Assembly (NCBI RefSeq): GCF_021726515.1
Contig: NZ_JAKKCJ010000003.1
Coordinates: 310,001 to 374,000 of the forward strand
DNA from: Vibrio sp. CK2-1
GTDB taxonomy: Bacteria; Pseudomonadota; Gammaproteobacteria; Enterobacterales; Vibrionaceae
DNA: 64,000 bases
Direction: 5' to 3'
This document shows positions 1-8,242 of this stretch, one piece after another. The first letter of the stretch is position 1, and each line of letters opens with the position of its first letter. The notes beneath the pieces are model-generated. The model was not told the DNA's origin, did not search any database, and saw nothing but the letters and a program-made list of their open reading frames with translations. The position numbers were made by a program, and so were the translations under genes.

Positions 1-785
1 TAGTTCATATTCGTGCGGGGACTTATCAAGTTAACCCTGGTGAAACATTGAAGCAGGCTTTAATGACGATGGTGACGGGTGAAGAATTTCAATTTACCAT
101 TACCTTTATTGAAGGGAGTCGTTTCAACGAATGGCGTAGTCAGCTAGATATGGCAAAAGGTTTAGTACATAAAACCAAAGATCTAAGCGAAGCTGAGATT
201 GCCAAAGCACTTGGTGAAAGTCACCAAAAATTAGAAGGCTTGTTATTAGCGGAAACATACCACTACACCGAAGGTATGTCGGATCTTGATATTCTGAAAA
301 GGGCACATCAATCACTTACTCGTGAGTTAGATGCTGCTTGGCAAACAAGACAAAAAAACCTACCGTTGGACACGCCGTATCAAGCGTTAATTTTGGCGTC
401 AATTATTGAAAAAGAAACCGCGGTAGAATCAGAGCGCCAACGTGTCGCGTCAGTTTTTGTCAATCGATTGAATAGAGGCATGCGATTACAAACTGACCCT
501 ACGGTGATTTACGGCATGGGTGATAAATATGACGGCAACATTCGTAAGAAAGATTTGTCGACCCCAACCCCTTATAACACCTATGTGATTAATGGTTTAC
601 CACCAACGCCGATTGCCATGCCAGGGGTTAACTCTGTACGTGCTGCGTTAAACCCAGAGAAAAGTAGCTATTTATACTTTGTAGCAAGTGGTGATGGTGG
701 ACACGTGTTCACTAAATCGTTAGCTGAGCATAATCGTGCGGTGCGTGATTATTTGAGAAAATTACGAGCAAATAAGAGTAACTAA
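1..785 (+). CDS. mltG: Endolytic murein transglycosylase MltG (5' end outside window)
   Basis: This is the C-terminal part of MltG (YceG family), an inner-membrane enzyme that cuts nascent peptidoglycan glycan strands and is thought to set their length. The frame is open from the window edge (first full codon at position 3), so the N-terminal membrane anchor and the start lie upstream. About 260 residues are visible. The motif ASIIEKETA carries the glutamate that is catalytic in this family, followed by the conserved TDPTVIYG and PTPYNTY segments. The stop codon shares one base with the start of tmk, so mltG, tmk and holB form a tightly coupled operon, as in E. coli. Identification is secure; only the 5' end is missing. 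Confidence 0.96.
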   Translation, partial: VHIRAGTYQVNPGETLKQALMTMVTGEEFQFTITFIEGSRFNEWRSQLDMAKGLVHKTKDLSEAEIAKALGESHQKLEGLLLAETYHYTEGMSDLDILKRAHQSLTRELDAAWQTRQKNLPLDTPYQALILASIIEKETAVESERQRVASVFVNRLNRGMRLQTDPTVIYGMGDKYDGNIRKKDLSTPTPYNTYVINGLPPTPIAMPGVNSVRAALNPEKSSYLYFVASGDGGHVFTKSLAEHNRAVRDYLRKLRANKSN

Positions 786-1429
786 TGAAAAACGCGAAAT
801 TTATTGTAGTTGAAGGCTTAGAAGGCGCAGGAAAAAGCACCGCGATTAATGCTGTGCTGGAAACCTTAAAGCAGCATTCAATCCTAGATGTCGTACAAAC
901 GCGTGAGCCGGGTGGTACAACATTAGCGGAAAAGTTACGTGCATTAGTGAAAGAAGAGCATGCGGGAGAGGAGCTACACGATATCAGTGAACTACTGATG
1001 ATGTATGCGGCTCGCGTGCAACTAGTTGAAAACGTGATTAAGCCAGCACTTGCTAATGGTCAATGGGTGCTTGGTGATCGCCATGATTTATCTTCTCAAG
1101 CGTATCAAGGCGGTGGTCGTCAAATTAGCCCTGAAATTATGAGCAATCTAAAACAAACCGCGTTAGGTGACTTCAAGCCAGATCTTACTTTGTATCTAGA
1201 TATTGATCCTAAAATCGGCTTGGAAAGGGCGCGTGGTAGAGGCGAGTTAGATCGAATTGAAAAAATGGATATTAGCTTTTTTGAACGAGTACGTGCTCGC
1301 TATTTAGAAGCCGCGCAACAAGATCCTAGTATTATTACTATCAATGCCAATCAAACGATTGAGCAAGTGGCTAACGATTTACGCCGTGCTCTACAAGTAT
1401 GGTTTGATAATGGACAAACGGTAGCATAA
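785..1429 (+). CDS. tmk: Thymidylate kinase
   Basis: Phosphorylates dTMP to dTDP with ATP, in the cytoplasm, for DNA synthesis. The P-loop GLEGAGKST is at residues 11-19, the DRH version of the dNMP-kinase DR motif is at 98-100, and a lid segment [10 protein letters not shown] is near 148-157. The length of 214 residues is normal for the family. The ATG overlaps the mltG stop by one base, and the tmk stop overlaps the holB start by one base, which suggests translational coupling. Confidence 0.97.
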   Translation: MKNAKFIVVEGLEGAGKSTAINAVLETLKQHSILDVVQTREPGGTTLAEKLRALVKEEHAGEELHDISELLMMYAARVQLVENVIKPALANGQWVLGDRHDLSSQAYQGGGRQISPEIMSNLKQTALGDFKPDLTLYLDIDPKIGLERARGRGELDRIEKMDISFFERVRARYLEAAQQDPSIITINANQTIEQVANDLRRALQVWFDNGQTVA

Positions 1430-2388
1430 TGGCTTTATATCCTTGGCTAGAGCCGCTGTGGAAACAATGGCAAGTAATGCTTTCTCAACAAGCCACACCA
1501 CACGCTATGTTGTGTAGTGCTAATGCTGGTACCGGAATAGAAGATCTCGTTAATCGCCTTGTGGCGGCTGTTGTATGTAAAAACACACACGATGAAGCCT
1601 GTGGTTTTTGTCATAGCTGTGAGTTAAGTCAAGGTGGTCACCATCCTGATATTCACTGGGTAACACCGGAGAAAGAAGGTAAAGGGATTAACGTTGAGCA
1701 AATTCGCGAGGCTAACCGCTACGCGATTGAATCATCGCAACTCGGTGGCAAACGAATCATCATTGTTCAGCCAGCGGAATCGATGAATGAATCGGCATCC
1801 AATGCTTTATTGAAAACATTGGAAACTCTGCCAGAACAATGTGTATTTGTACTGTTGACTCAAGATAAACACAAATTGTTGCCTACCATTATTAGCCGCT
1901 GTCAGCATTGGCAATTGCCTAAAGTGGCAAAGCCTGTGTTGCTGGATTGGTTGGGCTCTCAATTATCTAATGAGCAAATGCCAGACTGGTTTAGCTTGAA
2001 GATGTATGCACAGTCACCGCTGGATGCCTTGTCGTTCATCAAACAAGACAAGCAGAAAGAGTGGGAGCAGTTACTTGCTCTACTTTTAGCTGGAGTACAA
2101 AAGCGTTCATTTTCTTTATTTGAAGTGCAAAGCTTTTTTAAGAATGAACCATTAGAGAAAGTGTCTTGGCTGCTGTATCTATTCAATGATCTACAAAAAG
2201 CCCATTTTGGTGTGGCGGATATTCCTCAACCTGCGGTATTTGAGCAACTTGCGAGTTGTATTTCGTATACTAGCGCCTATTCTCATTATCAACATCTGCA
2301 ACAAATGCATCATTCATTAACGACTTCGAGCGGTTTGAACGCTGAGTTACTGATCGTAGATTGGTATCTCACCCTAGTTCAATCTTAA
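1429..2388 (+). CDS. holB: DNA polymerase III subunit delta prime
   Basis: A clamp-loader subunit that acts with gamma/tau and delta to load the beta sliding clamp. Four zinc-binding cysteines sit at residues 50, 58, 61 and 64. The SRC motif (residues 156-158), which supplies the arginine finger to the neighbouring ATPase, is present. The P-loop region (ANAGTGIEDL, 31-40) lacks the usual GKT, as expected for delta prime, which does not hydrolyse ATP. It is 319 residues long and the third gene of the mltG-tmk-holB unit. Confidence 0.95.
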   Translation: MALYPWLEPLWKQWQVMLSQQATPHAMLCSANAGTGIEDLVNRLVAAVVCKNTHDEACGFCHSCELSQGGHHPDIHWVTPEKEGKGINVEQIREANRYAIESSQLGGKRIIIVQPAESMNESASNALLKTLETLPEQCVFVLLTQDKHKLLPTIISRCQHWQLPKVAKPVLLDWLGSQLSNEQMPDWFSLKMYAQSPLDALSFIKQDKQKEWEQLLALLLAGVQKRSFSLFEVQSFFKNEPLEKVSWLLYLFNDLQKAHFGVADIPQPAVFEQLASCISYTSAYSHYQHLQQMHHSLTTSSGLNAELLIVDWYLTLVQS

Positions 2389-2420
2389 GCTCAAATAAAA
2401 ATTTAAAGTTAAATCAAGAT

Positions 2421-2447
2421 CTTATTTGCGAACCCTTATTTGCGAAC
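2421..2447 (+). repeat. 13-bp exact direct repeat
   Basis: CTTATTTGCGAAC occurs at 2421-2433 and again at 2435-2447, a 14-bp period, in the 80-bp gap between holB and the TatD-family gene. It looks like a recent short tandem duplication. No function is evident. Confidence 0.85.
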
Positions 2448-2468
2448 TATGAAATCAGGAACTAGACT

Positions 2469-3236
2469 ATGTTAGTTGATTCACATTGCCACCTCGATAA
2501 ATTAAATTACAATGACTTACATGTAGATGTTGCGGATGTGGTTGCCAAAGCAAAGCAAGCGGGTGTTGAGCAAATGCTGAGTGTTGGTGTGACACTGGAA
2601 GCATTTCCTTCAATGCTGGCGATGATCGAACCGTTTAACAATATTCATGCATCGTGTGGCGTTCACCCACTAGATTGCGAAAGTGAATTTGATCTTAATA
2701 CGTTTAAACAATATGCCAACCATTCAAAAGTGGTGGCGATTGGTGAGACAGGGTTAGATTTTTTCTATCAGCCTGAAACCGCGCAGCGACAAATGGAATT
2801 GTTTGAGCAACATGTAGCGGTTGCCAATGAATTAGATAAGCCGCTGATAATCCATACGAGGAATGCTCGTGCTGAAACGTTAGATGTATTAAGAAATGGC
2901 CATGCTGAGCGTTGTGGTGGGGTGATCCACTGCTTTACTGAAGACTTAGCGTTTGCGAAAGCGGCCATTGATCTTGGGTTTTATATTTCTTTGTCTGGGA
3001 TTATTACCTTTAAGCAAGCGACAGAGTTGCAAGAAGTCGTAAAACAATTACCGCTAGATAGACTGCTTGTCGAAACCGATTCACCTTATCTAGCGCCTGT
3101 TCCGCATCGTGGTAAAGAAAATCAGCCCGCTTATGTATCAGAAGTGGCTGCATTTTTAGCCAAGCTGCAACAATGCGATGTTGAAACGGTATATGAAGTA
3201 ACAACGTCTAATTTCAACAAGTTATTTTTAAGTTAG
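2469..3236 (+). CDS. TatD-family metal-dependent hydrolase (YcfH-like)
   Basis: A TIM-barrel hydrolase of the TatD DNase family with two-metal chemistry, probably a deoxyribonuclease or phosphodiesterase. The metal-binding signature HCHLD is at residues 6-10; GETGLDF, IHTR, IHCFTE and ETDSPYLAP follow in family order. It is 255 residues long. It lies 80 bp after holB and before a PTS permease, matching the E. coli order holB-ycfH-ptsG, so YcfH is the best orthologue assignment. The true substrate in this branch is not certain. Confidence 0.9.
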   Translation: MLVDSHCHLDKLNYNDLHVDVADVVAKAKQAGVEQMLSVGVTLEAFPSMLAMIEPFNNIHASCGVHPLDCESEFDLNTFKQYANHSKVVAIGETGLDFFYQPETAQRQMELFEQHVAVANELDKPLIIHTRNARAETLDVLRNGHAERCGGVIHCFTEDLAFAKAAIDLGFYISLSGIITFKQATELQEVVKQLPLDRLLVETDSPYLAPVPHRGKENQPAYVSEVAAFLAKLQQCDVETVYEVTTSNFNKLFLS

Positions 3237-3634
3237 TTAGATATAGAAGGCTGTGACACGAATTATTCGCGTAAAATGAGACTAAGATCTCATTTGTGAT
3301 ATTCGAATTCATCAACTCAGTTAAAACTTGTTTCAAATCATTACTGGAATTGAAGGGCCTTGTTACGATTTTTACGTTCGATAAGGAATCTTTAGTCAAT
3401 TAAGATATTTTAAAATTGTTAACTTAAGCAGTTATACTGTGGGTGTTATTCTTTTTATTGAGATCTATATCGATAAAATAGCGTGCATGGATCACTTTGT
3501 TAAATTAAAAAAGTTGATTTTACTGCATAGATAGAACATCCTACGCCGGTTTTAAAATGTTACATTTTTATGCAAGTGGGACGGGGGAGTTACACTTCAC
3601 GCTTGTATTTTTCTAAGCATAAAGGTTAAAAATT
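3237..3634. other. Intergenic region upstream of the PTS permease
   Basis: About 400 bp without a credible gene. An inverted repeat AAATGAGA / TCTCATTT (3274-3281 and 3288-3295, 6-base loop) just after the TatD-family gene could be a weak terminator, though its T tail is poor. The rest is AT-rich and must hold the permease promoter. I could not pick out a convincing CRP or Mlc site by eye. Confidence 0.5.
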
Positions 3635-5131
3635 ATGTCATATCAATCAGCAGCAGAAAAAATCCTTGAAGGGATTGGTGGTGCAAGCAATGTCAAATTC
3701 ATGACATTCTGTGCAACACGTTTACGCTTTGAATTAAATGATGGTTCTATCGTAAATAAAGAAGCATTAGATGCAATCCCAGAAGTGATGGGTTGTGTTC
3801 CTCAAAGTGGTGATCGTTATCAAATCGTTATTGGCGGAGCCGTTGGTAATGTTTATAACGCAATTAAAGCACTACCTTCTATGAGTGATGGTGCACAACC
3901 TGCTGCAGCAGACAACAATGGGTCAGCATCAAATGACGAACTGAAATCTTCTTTACGTTCTTCTGGTGTACGTGGCAAGGTTCAATGGATTGATGCTTTC
4001 TTCGAATATCTTTCAGACTCTTTCCGTCCAATTTTAGGTGTTCTACTTGGTGCATCATTAATTATCGCTTTAGCGGCTGTTCTTGATGCTCTCGGCTTAG
4101 TTGATTTCAGGGGTGAAAAATCAGCAGGTTGGGTATTTGTCGATACAATGTGGCATACAGTATTCTACTTCTTGCCGATTATGATCGCTTATAATGCATC
4201 GAAAAAATTAAACGTAGACCCTTGGTTAGGTGCTGCGATTATGGGTGCCTTAATGACACCTGAATTCCAGAAGTTAGCCTCTATGGCTTCAACAACTTCG
4301 ACTCTGGATCCAGAACTAGGTATCACAACAAAAGTTGCTGACATTTTTGGTTTTGCGATGCAGTGGAATGACTACTCAGGGCAAGTATTCGTACCGTTAA
4401 TCATGGTTGCAGTATTAGCACTTGTTTATCGCTTCTTGCAAAAGATCTTCCCAGAGAATGTTCACATGGTATTCGTACCATTCTTCTCTCTAGCGATTAT
4501 GATCCCATTAACGGCATTCTTCATCGGCCCACTAGGTGTTTGGATTGGTATCGACTTAGGTAATGGCCTTGCATGGTTGAATAATAACGCACCATTTGTA
4601 TTTGCATTGTTGATTCCTATGCTTTACCCATTCCTAGTTCCACTAGGTCTACACTGGCCTCTAAATGCTTTAATGTTAATGAATATCCAAACACTTGGTT
4701 ATGACTTCATTCAAGGTCCAATGGGTGTATGGAACTTCGCATGTTTCGGTGCAACCGCTGGTGTACTATTAATCTCAATGCGTGAAAAAGATAAGACTAT
4801 GCGTCAAACTGCATCTGGTGCATTGGCAGCAGGTCTATTTGGTGGTATCTCTGAGCCGTCTCTATATGGTATCCACTTACGTTTTAAACGCGTTTACTCT
4901 CGCATGCTTCCTGGTTGTTTTGCTGGTGGTCTTGTGATTGCAATTCTTGGTTCTCAATACCAAGGCGTTAAAACATCAGCATTTGCCTTTACTTCATTGT
5001 TAACTATCCCTGTATTTAATCCAATGTGGGTATATGCAGTGGCAATTGCGGTAGCGTTTATTGTTCCTATGTTACTGATTTTCTTCTTGGATTATCGTAC
5101 AGACGAAGAAAAAGCCGCATCAAAGAATTAA
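3635..5131 (+). CDS. PTS glucose-type permease, EIIBC (B-C domain order)
   Basis: A sugar-transporting phosphotransferase permease of the inner membrane. The EIIB domain (about residues 1-90) comes first, with the phosphorylated cysteine C26 in the motif CATRLRF. A linker and a polytopic EIIC domain (about 125-490) follow, containing GLHWPLN and GGISEPSLYG. No EIIA domain is present, so it must use a separate EIIA such as Crr. From memory of family sequences, the EIIC half strongly resembles the B-C-A ordered glucose permease of actinobacteria. Its position after the TatD-family gene matches ptsG in E. coli, but E. coli PtsG is C-B ordered. Glucose is therefore the likely but unproven substrate. 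The length is 498 residues. Confidence 0.85.
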   Translation: MSYQSAAEKILEGIGGASNVKFMTFCATRLRFELNDGSIVNKEALDAIPEVMGCVPQSGDRYQIVIGGAVGNVYNAIKALPSMSDGAQPAAADNNGSASNDELKSSLRSSGVRGKVQWIDAFFEYLSDSFRPILGVLLGASLIIALAAVLDALGLVDFRGEKSAGWVFVDTMWHTVFYFLPIMIAYNASKKLNVDPWLGAAIMGALMTPEFQKLASMASTTSTLDPELGITTKVADIFGFAMQWNDYSGQVFVPLIMVAVLALVYRFLQKIFPENVHMVFVPFFSLAIMIPLTAFFIGPLGVWIGIDLGNGLAWLNNNAPFVFALLIPMLYPFLVPLGLHWPLNALMLMNIQTLGYDFIQGPMGVWNFACFGATAGVLLISMREKDKTMRQTASGALAAGLFGGISEPSLYGIHLRFKRVYSRMLPGCFAGGLVIAILGSQYQGVKTSAFAFTSLLTIPVFNPMWVYAVAIAVAFIVPMLLIFFLDYRTDEEKAASKN

Positions 5132-5173
5132 TCGGATTTTAATATCAATTGATATTTGATTAATACAAATGAC

Positions 5174-5208
5174 AAAGCCAGTTGGGTCAACTCAACTGGC
5201 TTTTTCTT
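5174..5208 (+). terminator. Rho-independent terminator after the PTS permease
   Basis: An 11-bp perfect stem (AAAGCCAGTTG, 5174-5184, with CAACTGGCTTT, 5193-5203) and an 8-base loop, followed by a T-rich tail. Confidence 0.93.
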
Positions 5209-5315
5209 TGCAAAAAATTGGCATATACCTGACGGTCAACCCATCATCGTACAAGCTATTTATGGTTCAATCTTGTCTGGACAATGAATTGTAGATTAAG
5301 TGCCTTGGAGGGCCG

Positions 5316-5858
5316 ATGAAATTGCATATTACTAAAACAGGTAGTTTGATAGTTGGGAGTATATTAATAGCTTTTAATGCCCCAGTACTTGCGGATGAAG
5401 GCGTGAGAACAAACACTTCGGTTCCGTCTTATATAAATGATTCAGACTATAAAGTGGGCTTTGGATTTGACCGAGGCTTTAGTGTTGTTGGGCAACTTTA
5501 TAATAAAGTGAACTTGTCACTTGGCGATGATGGTATAGCGGCTGACTACATTTTTCTAACCGGTAAGTTTAATCAAAAACTACCGTTTACTTGGTATGCT
5601 TCTGTTGGTGGTTTCTATGACTGGGATAAAAGCTGTCATAACGGTTGTGGAGGTTATTATGATAATAATGGCCGCTGGCATTCACACCATGATTCAGACC
5701 ATTATTTTAATGATTACGGAGTGCGTGTGCCATTCGGACTAGACTGGAACTTTGCTAGTCGCTGGGATACCTACGTTCAACTCGCCCCTGTGATCAATAT
5801 TCCTGATGACTTCGATGTGGATTTTCAAGCCGCGATAGGGATCCGATACTCTTTATAA
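5316..5858 (+). CDS. Exported small outer-membrane-like protein of unknown function
   Basis: A 180-residue protein with an N-terminal signal peptide (charged MKLHITK, hydrophobic core, ALAD-like end near residue 27). Alternating aromatic and polar residues afterwards suggest a small beta barrel. A His/Gly-rich stretch around residues 107-132 would be a loop and could bind metal. The C terminus, GIRYSL, is not a classic terminal-aromatic barrel signal. A strong GGAGG ribosome site precedes the ATG by six bases. It stands alone between two terminators, so it is probably transcribed from its own promoter. I do not recognise a characterised family. Confidence 0.75.
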   Translation: MKLHITKTGSLIVGSILIAFNAPVLADEGVRTNTSVPSYINDSDYKVGFGFDRGFSVVGQLYNKVNLSLGDDGIAADYIFLTGKFNQKLPFTWYASVGGFYDWDKSCHNGCGGYYDNNGRWHSHHDSDHYFNDYGVRVPFGLDWNFASRWDTYVQLAPVINIPDDFDVDFQAAIGIRYSL

Positions 5859-5907
5859 TTCTGCGTAATTAGTCGTTAGTAATGAGTTGGACATATATGA
5901 AAACGAA

Positions 5908-5932
5908 AAAGCCCGCATCAGTTGCGGGCTTT
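5908..5932. terminator. Bidirectional terminator
   Basis: A 10-bp stem AAAGCCCGCA / TGCGGGCTTT (5908-5917, 5923-5932) with A-rich and T-rich flanks. It can serve the outer-membrane-like gene on the plus strand and metPS on the minus strand. Confidence 0.92.
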
Positions 5933-5958
5933 GTTATATGTGATGTTAATTATTGTCT

Positions 5959-6054
5959 TTATTCACTTTTCATCGCACGGCGGATGCACAATGCTGCGCC
6001 ACCCCATGTAATGCCAAGGCCAATAACCATCATAATAATTGCACCAGTCGTCAT
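5959..6054 (-). CDS. metS: MetS-family small subunit of the NSS transporter
   Basis: A 31-residue open frame directly behind the NSS transporter gene: the transporter stop and this ATG are separated by one base, and an AAGAGGC ribosome site lies in the end of the transporter gene. The peptide is a single hydrophobic helix (TTGAIIMMVIGLGITWGG) followed by a basic end. This is the pattern of the small subunits annotated as the methionine/alanine import family (MetS, partner of MetP). Such subunits are needed for transport in the described MetPS system. The bidirectional terminator follows 27 bp beyond the stop. Confidence 0.9.
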   Translation of the reverse strand: MTTGAIIMMVIGLGITWGGAALCIRRAMKSE

Positions 6055-6055
6055 A

Positions 6056-7528
6056 TTAAGCCTCTTTTGATTTCTTTAAGTTAACAACGATAGAGATAAT
6101 CAGCATTAGCGCTAATAAGCCCCAGCCTAGTGTTAATAGATCCGACATGCTGTAGCCGCCATAGCCATCTGTAAGGGTCGCAATAATCTTATTAGCTAGG
6201 ATGATTGCAATCATGATTGGGCTTAAGAAGCGGATACATAAGTCGAACCATACACCGATAGTTAGCTCTGATACTGCGTTAGCGTGTTTACGAATATCAG
6301 CGACTTTAAATAACCAACCAACAAGCACCAATTCGATTAGACAGCTTCCTAATAGAGCGATGTTGTTGATGAAGTAATCGACTAAATCCAGTAGTAACAA
6401 ACCACCATTGGTTGCGAATGCTAGTGATACTATAAGACCTGTACCACATACAATACTTGCGGCTTTACGGCGAGACCATTTTAGTTTGTCAATAAAGGCA
6501 GACGTTACCGCTTCCATAATCGAAATGTGCGAACTGAAGCCGGCAACCACTAATGCTAGGAAAAATAGTGGGCCTAGGATGTATGGTGCTGGTAATAAGT
6601 TAATCGCCGCTGGAATTGTCACAAAGGCCAAGCCAACACCCGCAGAAACAACTTCTGTTAGTGGTTTGCCTTGCTCTTGTGCCATGTAACCTAGTACAGA
6701 GAAGATTAAGACACCGGCTAAGATAGAGAAGCCACAGTTAATCAATACTGTCATTACAGCATTGTTACTGATGTCTGATTTCTCTGGTAGGTAGCTTGAG
6801 TAAGCCAACATGATGGCAAAACCAACAGATAGCGTGAAGAACATTTGTCCGTACGCTGCAGACCAAACAGAAGGGTCGGTTAAGCGACTAAAGTCAGGTT
6901 GGAACATGTAGTTCAAGCCATCAACCGCGCCAGGTAAGAAAATCATACGGCCAATCAAAGCAAGTACCATGATGAATAGAATTGGCATCATGATTTTACC
7001 AGCACGTTCAATACCACCTTTAACGCCACCGAATAGAGCGGCATAAGTGACAAGCCAACCGACAATCATCGGAATCGCAATGTGCCATTGAATGCTACCT
7101 AGTTGACTAGGAGAATTATCGCCACCGAGTTGTAGGTATTCACCAAAGAAGTATGCATTTGGATCGCTGCCCCAACCTTGAGTGAAAGCTAGACCAACAT
7201 AAGAGATTGCCCAACCGATGATCGCGATGTAGTACACACCGATCACCGCAGCAATCATTACTTGGAACCAACCAAGCCACTCAAACTTTGAATTAATTTT
7301 TGCTAATGTTCTTGGCGCTGAACCACGGAATTTATGACCCATGGTGAATTCCATAATCATAAAAGGAATACCCGCGGTGAGCATGGCAAAAAGGTATGGA
7401 ATAAAGAATGCACCGCCACCGTTTTCATACGCCATGTATGGAAAACGCCAAATATTACCTAATCCTATTGCCGATCCTACGGCCGCTAGAACAAACCCCG
7501 CTCGGGAGCCCCATTGTTCTCTTTTCAT
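6056..7528 (-). CDS. NSS-family sodium-dependent amino-acid transporter (MetP-like)
   Basis: A polytopic inner-membrane Na+-coupled symporter of the SLC6/NSS family, 490 residues long. The first helix carries the unwound Na+/substrate motif GSAIGLGNIWRFPY (about residues 18-31). The ATG at 7528 is chosen because AGAGGA lies seven bases upstream; a TTG two codons earlier would leave no room for a ribosome site. The MetS-like small subunit follows in the same operon, so methionine or alanine uptake is the best guess. Substrates in this family vary. Confidence 0.92.
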   Translation of the reverse strand: MKREQWGSRAGFVLAAVGSAIGLGNIWRFPYMAYENGGGAFFIPYLFAMLTAGIPFMIMEFTMGHKFRGSAPRTLAKINSKFEWLGWFQVMIAAVIGVYYIAIIGWAISYVGLAFTQGWGSDPNAYFFGEYLQLGGDNSPSQLGSIQWHIAIPMIVGWLVTYAALFGGVKGGIERAGKIMMPILFIMVLALIGRMIFLPGAVDGLNYMFQPDFSRLTDPSVWSAAYGQMFFTLSVGFAIMLAYSSYLPEKSDISNNAVMTVLINCGFSILAGVLIFSVLGYMAQEQGKPLTEVVSAGVGLAFVTIPAAINLLPAPYILGPLFFLALVVAGFSSHISIMEAVTSAFIDKLKWSRRKAASIVCGTGLIVSLAFATNGGLLLLDLVDYFINNIALLGSCLIELVLVGWLFKVADIRKHANAVSELTIGVWFDLCIRFLSPIMIAIILANKIIATLTDGYGGYSMSDLLTLGWGLLALMLIISIVVNLKKSKEA

Positions 7529-8104
7529 GTACAAATCCTCTGTAACTGCGTAAATGGATACTTAACAATTTAGAAACAGATTTCATTTTTAGGTTTAAAA
7601 TTCTGTATCACTTGTTACGTTCCAGATTATTATTCTGATATTTTAAATGTGTGTTTGCAGTAGATGAAACATTCACCTGTGCATGGTTTGAGATTACATA
7701 TTCAATATAAAGAACGCAATAGAAGCGCTAGAATGTAAAGGTTAGGTTAAATATTGGATAAAACTTGATAAAATTATCAATATGCTAGATTGAACTGCTG
7801 TAATTAATATTGCTAGTGTTATTCGCTAGTAATTGGTTATCTTTCACGATGTTTGTGTTTTGGTTTTTTATAATTCAAGTGTTGTTTTAATGTGCGATTT
7901 TTTGAGCCAGTACAATATTTTGTTCTAAATCTTATCCTAAGTGCAGTTGATTTTTTGTAGACTGTTTAGTGATCTAGGGAAGGAATGCCGTTAAATTTAA
8001 CCAAAGATTTTTGCTAATATATTGAGAGTTTAACGACACTTTCATAGGCTTGGTGACTAGAGTCATGTTAATATCATTTCATCTTAACTATCCGAGGTTT
8101 TATT
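7529..8104. other. Intergenic region between metP and the ynhF-like gene
   Basis: About 575 bp, very AT-rich, without a credible longer gene. It must contain the leftward metP promoter and the rightward promoter for the YnhF-like peptide. The only clear structure is the palindrome at 7765-7780, listed separately. GAGG at 8094-8097 is the ribosome site of the peptide gene. Confidence 0.6.
7765..7780. promoter_or_regulatory. Palindrome, possible operator
   Basis: TTGATAAAATTATCAA is an inverted repeat with 7-bp arms and a 2-bp centre, about 240 bp upstream of metP. It resembles an FNR-type site, but the half-sites TTGAT and ATCAA are 6 rather than 4 bases apart. The cognate regulator is unknown. 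Confidence 0.35.
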
Positions 8105-8194
8105 ATGAGTCGTGATTTGAAAATTTCTGCAGTGATCATTTGTTCTATTATCGCTTTTCTTACTGCGTACGCAGCTATTGTTGTTACGCATTAA
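8105..8194 (+). CDS. YnhF-family small membrane peptide
   Basis: A 29-residue open frame with a good ribosome site (GAGG, 7 bases before the ATG). The peptide begins MSRDLKISAV, continues as one hydrophobic helix and ends in histidine. E. coli YnhF is also 29 residues, begins MSTDLKFSLV and ends in histidine, so length, N terminus and C terminus all match. YnhF is a small inner-membrane protein of unknown function. The next gene starts 48 bp downstream. Confidence 0.8.
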   Translation: MSRDLKISAVIICSIIAFLTAYAAIVVTH

Positions 8195-8242
8195 TCGCGT
8201 GAGCCAAAGAACATATAGCTACAATAGAATTAAGGAGTGAGT

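Noticed and set aside
3214-3399. 61-codon minus-strand frame after the TatD-family gene
   Set aside because: No ribosome site, no homology, and it overlaps the end of a real gene.
3237-3634. CRP or Mlc operator upstream of the PTS permease
   Set aside because: Only loose partial matches could be seen; a matrix scan would be needed to claim a site.
5882-6070. 62-codon plus-strand frame across the terminator and metS
   Set aside because: It runs through a strong terminator and is the antisense of metS, which has far better support.
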